A stretch of DNA of 6,926 nt from Ignavibacteriaceae bacterium (lineage in GTDB: Bacteria; Bacteroidota; Ignavibacteria; Ignavibacteriales; Ignavibacteriaceae): the NCBI GenBank assembly GCA_013388525.1, contig JACAFA010000047.1:1-6926 (forward strand), read 5' to 3'. The notes beneath the pieces were generated by a model. That model did not search any database, was not told where the DNA came from, and saw nothing but the letters and a program-made list of their open reading frames with translations. The translations under genes and the position numbers were made by a program. Position 1 is the first letter of the stretch. Each line of letters begins with the position of its first letter. Below, in pieces: positions 1 through 5,460 of this stretch.

Positions 1-1090
1 CTTCCTGTGAGTTATTTATTTTCGGTCCGAACAGAACAGGAACACCATATACTGCTGCTTCAAGGACATTGTGAACATTTATTTTGAAACTGCCGCCGAT
101 GAAAGCAACGCTTGCGTAATTGTAAAGTATTGACAAAATTCCAATTGAATCAACAATGATTATCTGCTGATTACTATAATTGTTAATGTGAGACAACCTG
201 ATTGATGGAGCCGCTCCTGCAAATTCTTGTTCAAGTTTTTCAAGATGCATTATTGTAGGCTCGTGAGGAGCAATAATCATCATAGCATTTTTATCATACT
301 TTAATAATTTTAAAAATACAGGAATCAGAACATCTTCATCCTGCTGCCAGGTGCTGCCTGCAACTAAAACTTTTTTATCCTTCAAAATTTCCTGATTAAT
401 TATTTTAGTATTTCTTGATGCAAGACTCCGGTTATAAACTCTGTCAAATCGTGTATCGCCGACTACTTTTATTTGTACATTTTTACACTTAAAACTCTTA
501 AATCCTTTTGCGTCTTCTTCAGATATAGTCAGGATTTTTGTAAAATCTTCAAACAGGTATTTATGGAATGATCTTACAAGCGGTAGTTTACGGGGTGAAT
601 TTTTTTTCATAGTGGCATCTACTAACAGACAGGGAATTTTTTTCTTCTTAAGCGACCAGATGTGGTTTGGCCAGATATCATATCGCATGAAAACAACAAG
701 ATTCGGAGAAACAACTTCTATAAACCTCTTTGCCCGCCATCGTGAATCAAAAGGAAGATAGGTGATTACATCTGCATAAGGATACTTCTTTGAATTTTCA
801 TAGCCCGAGGGAGAAAAGAAGCTTACCACAATATTTACATTTGCTTCCTTCTTAAGTTTTTCGATGATCGGTTTTGCCTGCTCAAATTCACCAAGCGAGG
901 ATGAATGGAACCAGATAATTTTTTTTGTCAGATCAAGTGTCAGCCGATTGAGTATTAAATCTTCAAATATTCTTTTTCGGCCAGCAATTCCAATCCGGAC
1001 TTTCTTCTTAAAAAGTGATATAAAAATTAATATTACGTAAAGAAGAGGAATAAAAAATATATTATAAATTATTTGCCAGAACTTTTTCAT
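1..1090 (-). CDS. waaA: 3-deoxy-D-manno-octulosonic acid (Kdo) transferase, 3' end cut by window edge
   Basis: This GT30-family enzyme transfers Kdo from CMP-Kdo to lipid A precursor at the inner membrane, the first step of LPS core assembly. The frame is open from the ATG at 1090 to the left edge, giving 363 residues; family members are usually about 400-430, so roughly the last 40-70 are outside. Visible: an N-terminal hydrophobic anchor (about residues 7-27); HSSSLGEFEQ (62-71), whose Glu68 matches the family's catalytic Glu; RYDIWPN (136-142); GDTRFDRV (211-218); AGSTW (244-248); IAPHEP (273-278); and the C-terminal donor-site block IGGSF...HNVLEAA (331-346) followed by PVLFGP. The start overlaps the stop of the upstream GT9 gene (TAATG), which supports this start and a shared transcript. 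Oddity: Asp138 sits where many homologues have Glu (ExWPN). The number of Kdo residues added cannot be read from the sequence. Confidence 0.93.
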   Translation of the reverse strand, partial: MKKFWQIIYNIFFIPLLYVILIFISLFKKKVRIGIAGRKRIFEDLILNRLTLDLTKKIIWFHSSSLGEFEQAKPIIEKLKKEANVNIVVSFFSPSGYENSKKYPYADVITYLPFDSRWRAKRFIEVVSPNLVVFMRYDIWPNHIWSLKKKKIPCLLVDATMKKNSPRKLPLVRSFHKYLFEDFTKILTISEEDAKGFKSFKCKNVQIKVVGDTRFDRVYNRSLASRNTKIINQEILKDKKVLVAGSTWQQDEDVLIPVFLKLLKYDKNAMMIIAPHEPTIMHLEKLEQEFAGAAPSIRLSHINNYSNQQIIIVDSIGILSILYNYASVAFIGGSFKINVHNVLEAAVYGVPVLFGPKINNSQE

Positions 1091-1092
1091 TA
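1088..1092 (-). promoter_or_regulatory. TAATG stop/start overlap coupling GT9 gene to waaA
   Basis: The TAA stop of the GT9 gene (1092-1090) shares one base with the ATG of waaA (1090-1088). No Shine-Dalgarno-like sequence precedes this ATG, so re-initiation by ribosomes finishing the upstream gene is the likely route to WaaA synthesis. The overlap is seen directly; the coupling is inferred. Confidence 0.7.
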
Positions 1093-2082
1093 TGACACCA
1101 GAAGATTTATTAAACTATTAAATGCCATCTCTGGTTTTATTTCCTTCATACATTTGAAGTGAGTCTTCGGGCAGGATTTTCTGCCTATGTGTGTGCACGG
1201 TCTGCAAGAAAGATTTTTATTCTCGAGTACAATACTTTTTGCTTTGTAGGGAAAGAATCCGAATTCCTTGACTGTTGAACCAAAAAATGCAATCAGAGGA
1301 ACCTTCATTGCAGATGCCAGATGCATTGTTCCGGAATCATTTGTGTAAACAGCTTTGCACAATTTCATATTTGCACCTGTCTGTAAAAAACTATCGCCGC
1401 AAAGATTTACAGCACCGGTAAAATAATTTTCTGCTTCACTTAAGAATTCTTTTTCTTCCAAACTTCCGAACAGAAGAATTTTATAGCCTTCTTCTTCCAG
1501 CATTTTGCCAAGTTGAATAAAATATTCCTCAGGCCAGCGTTTGGTGAAATGTTTAGCTCCCGGACATAAACCGATGTAATTTTCATCTTTATTCAATTTT
1601 GAATCGGGCAGGCAGTTTGTGAAAAAATCCAGACCATCATTATCCAATTCAACTTCTGCTGCTTCAGCAAATCGTATCGGAATTGGTGGAGCATCTCCCA
1701 GTTTATTAATCTTAAAATGGACTAATAAAAATTTCTTCAGATTGTTTTTCCTGAATCTTACCACATCAGCTTTCAAAAACTCCGTCATTTTTCCGGATCT
1801 GAAATTATTCTGCAAGTCAATTACAAGATCATATTTATTTTGTGCAAGAGTGCTAATCAATGATTTTATTTCGTTATCATTCTTTGAATATTTATAAATA
1901 TCTGTGATATACGGGTTGAACTGAAGAAGCTCGAAAAATTCTTTCTTCAAAACAAAATCAATTTGTAATCGGGGATTGATTTTTTTTATAGAACGAATAA
2001 CAGGTGTAGTTAATAATATATCACCGAAGGAACTTAACCTGATGATAAGAATTTTCTTTAACTTAGAATAATCTATGACCAT
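1090..2082 (-). CDS. GT9-family glycosyltransferase (ADP-heptose:LPS heptosyltransferase-like)
   Basis: A 330-aa GT-B enzyme of family GT9 (WaaC/WaaF/WaaQ type), expected to add heptose to LPS core at the cytoplasmic face of the inner membrane. The N-terminal Rossmann half starts with ILIIRLSSFGDILLTTP (11-27); Asp21 matches the family's catalytic acidic residue. DLVIDLQNNFRSG (85-97) follows. The C-terminal donor half has GLCPGAKHFTKRWP (171-184), ILLFGS (202-207), the family block TNDSGTMHLASAMKVP (247-262) and FFGST (266-270). A late cysteine cluster (C293, C296, C304, C311) resembles that of other GT9 proteins. Length is normal. The ATG at 2082 puts the beta-strand motif nine codons in, as usual; no clear ribosome binding site precedes it. 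It is translationally linked to waaA. The exact acceptor, and whether it is heptosyltransferase I, II or another core transferase, cannot be decided from sequence. Confidence 0.9.
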   Translation of the reverse strand: MVIDYSKLKKILIIRLSSFGDILLTTPVIRSIKKINPRLQIDFVLKKEFFELLQFNPYITDIYKYSKNDNEIKSLISTLAQNKYDLVIDLQNNFRSGKMTEFLKADVVRFRKNNLKKFLLVHFKINKLGDAPPIPIRFAEAAEVELDNDGLDFFTNCLPDSKLNKDENYIGLCPGAKHFTKRWPEEYFIQLGKMLEEEGYKILLFGSLEEKEFLSEAENYFTGAVNLCGDSFLQTGANMKLCKAVYTNDSGTMHLASAMKVPLIAFFGSTVKEFGFFPYKAKSIVLENKNLSCRPCTHIGRKSCPKTHFKCMKEIKPEMAFNSLINLLVS

Positions 2083-2104
2083 TTTACAACAAAATTTGCA
2101 TTAA

Positions 2105-2133
2105 AATATAAGCAAATATTGAATACACCTGAA
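2105..2133 (-). promoter_or_regulatory. possible sigma70-type promoter for the GT9-waaA unit
   Basis: Read on the minus strand, TTCAGG (2133-2128), a 17-nt spacer and TATATT (2110-2105) lie about 22 nt upstream of the GT9 start. The -10 matches the consensus at five of six positions, the -35 at only three. The whole 114-bp gap between this gene and the divergent small gene (2083-2196) is very AT-rich, so chance matches are expected. A promoter must lie in this gap for each divergent gene, but this particular placement is weak. Confidence 0.22.
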
Positions 2134-2196
2134 ATTTTTATTGAAGTTTACATTGATTAGAATTAATTTAGCTCCATAAAATTGAAAGAATTAAAA

Positions 2197-2463
2197 ATGA
2201 CAACACTACCTCCACCCGGAACAATTGAATTTCCTAAGACATCTCTTGAGAAAAAAGTTTATAATATTGTTGAGAGCTTTGGTGAATACATTCCGATTAC
2301 AAATGACAGGAACCGACTGGGATATTGCCTGTTCAAGTATATGAAAGGAGAAGGAGATCCTCCCGAAGTAACTTTACGAAGTGCGAAGGTTAAAATAGTT
2401 GGCATCCCTCTGAACGATCTTGCTCAGAAATTAGATGCCGAACTGAAAAAGATTACTCAGTAA
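2197..2463 (+). CDS. unrecognised conserved-looking small protein, 88 aa
   Basis: I do not recognise a family. The frame encodes an 88-aa soluble, charged protein beginning MTTLPPPGTIEFP, with no signal peptide or membrane segment. It has a probable helix (SLEKKVYNIVESFGEY, 16-31), a Gly/Pro turn GEGDPPEV (51-58), a beta-like KVKIVGIP (64-71) and a C-terminal amphipathic helix (LNDLAQKLDAELKKI). The composition and codon use look like real coding sequence, and no other gene competes for this strand. The frame is open upstream to a TTG at 2182, giving five more residues (MKELK). I prefer the ATG at 2197 because it is the stronger start codon; an AAAGAA stretch lies just upstream, but no proper Shine-Dalgarno site is present. 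It is the only plus-strand gene here, diverging from the GT9 gene and converging on fbp with 5 nt between the stops. Function unknown. Confidence 0.75.
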   Translation: MTTLPPPGTIEFPKTSLEKKVYNIVESFGEYIPITNDRNRLGYCLFKYMKGEGDPPEVTLRSAKVKIVGIPLNDLAQKLDAELKKITQ

Positions 2464-2468
2464 AGAAG

Positions 2469-3491
2469 TCAACTAACCGGAACTTCGGCTTCAGCCATAA
2501 ATTTTTCAACCATCTTAACATCTTCTTCACTGCCAATGAATATCGGGACTCTCTGGTGAAGTTTTTTCGGTTGAATTTCCAGTATTCTTTGTTTTCCGTT
2601 CGTTGCTCTTCCGCCTGCTTGCTCAACAATAAATGCCATCGGGTTACATTCATATTGCAGACGTAATTTTCCATTCGGATTTCTTGAATCAGCAGGGTAC
2701 ATAAATATTCCGCCGTATAAAAGATTCCGGTGAATATCTGCAACCATTGAACCAATGTATCTTGATGAATAAGGTCTGCCGGTTGATTTATCTTCTTCCT
2801 GAAGATATTTAATATATTTTTTTAATCCCGGATGCCAGTAAAGATAATTTCCTTCATTGATGCTGTAGATTTTAGATTTCTTTGGAGTCTGAATATTCGG
2901 ATGTGAAAGAAGAAATTCGCCGAATGCAGGATCAAGTGTAAAACCATGAACACCGGTGCCTGCAGTATAAACCAGCATTGTACTCGATCCGTAAATTACA
3001 TAACCAGCAGCAACCTGGTTAATTCCCGGTTGCAGACAATCTTCCATTGTGCCGGGACCATTATCAGGTGAAACTCTTCTGTAAATAGAAAAGATCGTTC
3101 CGATACTTATGTTGGCATCAATATTTGATGAGCCATCTAACGGATCGAAAAGAAGAACATATTTACCAATATTAAATTTTTGTGGAATCTGAATAATGTC
3201 TTCTTCTTCTTCAGAAGCCATTACGCAAAGATGACCGCCATGATCCATCGCTTTAATTAACATTTCGTGAGCAAGAATATCAAGTTTTTTTACCTGTTCA
3301 CCGTGGACATTACTGTCTCCGGTAAAACCGATAATATCAACTAATCCTGCTTTGTTAACTTCCAGCGAAATAACTTTTGCTGCAAGCGAAAGATCGTGCA
3401 GTAATTTAGAAAGTTCACCTGTTGCGCCGACATATTTCGATTGTTCTTCGATGATATGACGACCTAAGGTCATGAATTGTGTGAAACCCAT
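2469..3491 (-). CDS. fbp: fructose-1,6-bisphosphatase, class I
   Basis: Cytosolic Mg-dependent hydrolysis of fructose-1,6-bisphosphate to fructose-6-phosphate, the committed step of gluconeogenesis. At 340 aa it has full class I length. Metal-site residues are present: the acidic run SEEEED (93-98), DPLDGSSN (116-123, Asp116 and Asp119) and Glu281 in YECNP. Substrate-site elements include INEGN (211-215), [12 protein letters not shown] (244-255) and Lys275 in [11 protein letters not shown]. Residues that bind the inhibitor AMP in vertebrate enzymes have counterparts at Thr24, Ser28, Lys110, Tyr111 and Arg138, so AMP inhibition is plausible. The N-terminal stretch TGELSKLL...VNKAGL is close to the eukaryotic/proteobacterial type. 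The ATG at 3491 is supported by a purine-rich ribosome binding site. The gene lies 26 nt after the ABC exporter gene and is probably read through from it, although no functional link between them is obvious. Confidence 0.97.
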   Translation of the reverse strand: MGFTQFMTLGRHIIEEQSKYVGATGELSKLLHDLSLAAKVISLEVNKAGLVDIIGFTGDSNVHGEQVKKLDILAHEMLIKAMDHGGHLCVMASEEEEDIIQIPQKFNIGKYVLLFDPLDGSSNIDANISIGTIFSIYRRVSPDNGPGTMEDCLQPGINQVAAGYVIYGSSTMLVYTAGTGVHGFTLDPAFGEFLLSHPNIQTPKKSKIYSINEGNYLYWHPGLKKYIKYLQEEDKSTGRPYSSRYIGSMVADIHRNLLYGGIFMYPADSRNPNGKLRLQYECNPMAFIVEQAGGRATNGKQRILEIQPKKLHQRVPIFIGSEEDVKMVEKFMAEAEVPVS

Positions 3492-3499
3492 TTTCTCTT

Positions 3500-3505
3500 C
3501 TCCCT
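3500..3505 (-). promoter_or_regulatory. fbp: Shine-Dalgarno site of fbp
   Basis: On the minus strand AGGGAG ends 8 nt before the fbp ATG, within a purine-only run (GAGGGAGAAGAGAAA) that reaches the start codon. It is the only clear Shine-Dalgarno-like site among the genes whose starts are visible here, and it fixes the fbp start. Confidence 0.6.
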
Positions 3506-3517
3506 CTTGTGAATGAT

Positions 3518-5305
3518 TTAGGAAGTTAAAACTTCCTGATCTTTATATTGAAGCTGGTATAATTTATAATAAATTCCCTTTTTTGCAAGCAATTGTTGAT
3601 GATTTCCTGTTTCTCTGATTTCTCCCTTGTGTAAAACTATTATTTTATCGGCATTTTGAATAGTTGATAACCGGTGCGCAATAACTATAGCAGTTCTGCC
3701 AATCAGTAATTTTTCAATCGCCTGTTTAATCAGAGTCTCTGATTCAGTGTCAATGCTGGATGTTGCTTCATCGAGAATAAGTATTTTAGGATTGTAAGCA
3801 ATTGCTCTTGCAAAGGAAATCAATTGCTTTTGCCCGACACTTAAAGTTGCACCACGCTCTTTTACTTCTTCGTTATACTTTTCAGGAAGCTCTCTGATAA
3901 ACTTATCAGCACCTACGAGTTTTGCGGCTTCGATTACTCTTTCATCATCTATCTTTTCATCATAAAGATTAATATTGGATTTAATATCACCTGAAAAGAG
4001 AAATACATCCTGAAGAACAATTGATATATACTTTCTTAAATCACGTTTATCAAGTTTCTCAATATTAATTCCATCAAGAAGAATTTCACCTTTATTAATG
4101 TCATAAAATCTTGTTAGAATATTTATGATACTTGTTTTGCCGGCACCTGTATGTCCGACTATTGCAACTTTTTCGCCCGGATTAATCTTAAACGAAATAT
4201 CTTTCAGGACATAATCTTCATCGTTATAAGCAAACCATACATTCTTAAATTCAATACTTCCTTCAACGTTATTCAGCTTAACAGGATTTTCGGGATTGCG
4301 AATCATTGTCTGATTATCTAATAACTTAAACACTCTTTCAGAGGAAGCCATAGCTGTTTGCATGATGTTATATTTTTCAGAGAGATCACGAATTGGTCTG
4401 AAAAACATTTCAGTGTATTGAATGAAAGCAAACAGAACTCCTATAGTCAGTGTTCCCTGAATTATTTCCCCTCCGCCGTACCATATAATCAAACCAATTG
4501 CAATTGAGCTCAGTAATTCAACGCTCGGATAGAAGACGGCATAATAGAAAATTGATTTTATGTTTACCTGTTTATAATCGTGATTAATCTGAGAGAATTT
4601 TTTGAACTCATCGTTTTCTTTATTGAAAATTTGAACAACACTCATACCTGTTACATGTTCCTGCATAAAGGAATTTAGTCTTGCAAGATGAAGACGTACA
4701 TCACGGTAACTTTCTCTTGCTTTCTTTCTGAAAAGAAAAGTACCGTAAATTAAAACAGGAAGGACAGAGAGCGTAACAAGTGAAAGATTAAAGTCCATAA
4801 AAAACATAAAACCAAGTATCCAGAAAATGATAAATATATCACTGAATACCATTACAATTCCCGAAGAAAAAAGTTCACCAAGCGCTTCCACGTCATTTGT
4901 TGCACGGGTTACTAATCTTCCAATGGGAGTTCTGTCAAAGAATTTTAGAGCGAGTTTCTGGATGTGGTTAAAAATTTGTGTTCTAATGTCGAATAATGTT
5001 CTTTGCCCGAGATACTGCGTAAAATAAGTTAGAAAGTATTGAACAACTGCCTGGAACAGAAGTGAGCCAAATAATAATAAACTTATTAGCAGCAAACCAT
5101 TATAATCTGAGTTCGCGATGTAATCATCAACTGCAATCTTAGTCAGGTATGGACGAACGGGTCCCAATGCAGCAACAACGATATTTAAAAGTATAGCAAA
5201 TATTACGAAATGCTTGTAAGGTTTTACATAACCAAGCAAACGCTTCATCAGCTTTGCGTCGTAAGCTTTACCTAATATTTCTTCTTCGCTTTTGTAATCA
5301 CTCAT
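3518..5305 (-). CDS. ABC exporter half-transporter, catalytically competent subunit with LSVGQ signature (MdlB/TM288-like)
   Basis: A 595-aa TMD-NBD half-transporter of the type IV (MsbA-like) exporter fold in the inner membrane. The membrane domain (about 30-305) has hydrophobic segments near 32-52, 70-95, 150-190 and 252-302, with the coupling region [20 protein letters not shown] (122-141). The nucleotide-binding domain begins at [10 protein letters not shown] (351-360) and has Walker A GHTGAGKT (384-391), Q-loop Gln432, signature LSVGQ (488-492), Walker B ILILDE (508-513, catalytic Glu513), D-loop SSID (516-519) and H-loop His544. The Gly-to-Val change in the signature is the known pattern of MdlB-type subunits, whose signature faces the degenerate site of the partner. 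The upstream ABC gene is that partner. The cargo is unknown: drugs, lipids or peptides are all possible. The ATG at 5305 has no ribosome binding site, only an A/T-rich leader. It lies 154 bp downstream of its partner, across a repeat-filled spacer. Confidence 0.94.
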   Translation of the reverse strand: MSDYKSEEEILGKAYDAKLMKRLLGYVKPYKHFVIFAILLNIVVAALGPVRPYLTKIAVDDYIANSDYNGLLLISLLLFGSLLFQAVVQYFLTYFTQYLGQRTLFDIRTQIFNHIQKLALKFFDRTPIGRLVTRATNDVEALGELFSSGIVMVFSDIFIIFWILGFMFFMDFNLSLVTLSVLPVLIYGTFLFRKKARESYRDVRLHLARLNSFMQEHVTGMSVVQIFNKENDEFKKFSQINHDYKQVNIKSIFYYAVFYPSVELLSSIAIGLIIWYGGGEIIQGTLTIGVLFAFIQYTEMFFRPIRDLSEKYNIMQTAMASSERVFKLLDNQTMIRNPENPVKLNNVEGSIEFKNVWFAYNDEDYVLKDISFKINPGEKVAIVGHTGAGKTSIINILTRFYDINKGEILLDGINIEKLDKRDLRKYISIVLQDVFLFSGDIKSNINLYDEKIDDERVIEAAKLVGADKFIRELPEKYNEEVKERGATLSVGQKQLISFARAIAYNPKILILDEATSSIDTESETLIKQAIEKLLIGRTAIVIAHRLSTIQNADKIIVLHKGEIRETGNHQQLLAKKGIYYKLYQLQYKDQEVLTS

Positions 5306-5329
5306 AAAAAAGTAATTTAATTTTCTGTT

Positions 5330-5350
5330 GTAATGCGAGATTCATCTCGC
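5330..5350 (+). repeat. left hairpin unit of the doublet, GTAA + perfect 6-bp stem
   Basis: GTAA (5330-5333) and one T precede a perfect 6-bp stem, GCGAGA (5335-5340) with TCTCGC (5345-5350), closed by the tetraloop TTCA. There is no T-run after it on either strand long enough to make it an intrinsic terminator. It lies 30-55 bp upstream of the ABC start codon at 5305 and would be in the mRNA leader. Confidence 0.65.
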
Positions 5351-5382
5351 TAACCTTTAGTGAATATCGTAAAACCAGTTAT

Positions 5383-5405
5383 GAGCAAAATAAATTTCGC
5401 TCTAC
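5383..5405 (-). repeat. right hairpin unit of the doublet, GTAG + stem with G:U pair
   Basis: On the minus strand GTAG (5405-5402) is followed by a 6-bp stem, GCGAAA with TTTTGC, loop TTTA. The third pair is G:T (G:U in RNA). The stem can extend by two pairs using the AG before it and the CT after it, so the final G of GTAG overlaps the extended stem. Compared with the left unit, pair five has changed from G-C to A-T on both sides, so pairing is kept. Confidence 0.6.
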
Positions 5406-5424
5406 AATTATTAGCAGCCTTTTT

Positions 5425-5460
5425 ACTCCTATCTCCTTTGGAGAGGGGAAGGAGTGAGGC
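5425..5460. repeat. GC-rich palindromic repeat at the 3' end of the upstream ABC gene
   Basis: On the plus strand an outer inverted pair, ACTCCT (5425-5430) and AGGAGT (5450-5455), encloses an inner hairpin, TCTCC (5432-5436) and GGAGA (5440-5444) around TTT. On the minus strand the sequence begins right after the TAG stop of the upstream ABC gene. Its C/T-rich composition contrasts with the AT-rich surroundings. From memory it resembles the dispersed intergenic palindromes of the CTCACCCC...CCCTCTCC type found in many bacterial genomes. It lacks a T-tract on either strand, so it is not a canonical terminator, but it could protect or process the message between the two exporter genes. Confidence 0.5.

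Larger units (their letters stand above)
5328..5407. repeat. REP-doublet (REPIN/BIME)-like inverted hairpin pair
   Basis: The 80-bp element has imperfect inverted ends: TTGTAAT from 5328 on the plus strand and TTGTAGA from 5407 on the minus strand. Each is followed by a 16-nt hairpin: GCGAGATTCATCTCGC (plus) and GCGAAATTTATTTTGC (minus). The two 16-mers share 12 positions and the four differences are all transitions. The inverted TAAC/GTTA pair (5351-5354, 5378-5381) extends the symmetry, leaving a 23-nt centre. Two REP hairpins in opposite orientation with a GTAG-like tetranucleotide on each outer 5' side is the known geometry of REPINs mobilised by RAYT (TnpA-REP) transposases. No transposase is in the window. 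The symmetry is seen directly; the REPIN assignment is inferred and needs further genomic copies. Confidence 0.6.

Noticed and set aside
1619..1897. Plus-strand open frame of 92 codons
   Set aside because: Antisense to the GT9 gene, low-complexity Ser/Phe/Leu-rich translation, no motif; a shadow frame.
2182..2184. TTG as start of the small plus-strand gene
   Set aside because: In frame and possible, but the ATG at 2197 is the stronger start codon and only five residues would be gained.
2477..2488. CCGGAACTTCGG palindrome near the fbp 3' end as a terminator
   Set aside because: The stem is short with a very small loop, there is no T-run on either strand, and it lies inside the fbp coding region.
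2453..2755. Open frame of 100 codons on the minus strand
   Set aside because: It lies inside fbp in another frame; the fbp frame has clear catalytic motifs and this one has none.
4827..5027. Plus-strand open frame of 66 codons
   Set aside because: Antisense to the membrane domain of the downstream ABC gene with no recognisable protein features.
5335..5350. GCGAGATTCATCTCGC hairpin as a Rho-independent terminator
   Set aside because: Only six pairs and no following T-tract in the direction of transcription; it fits a REP-like unit better.
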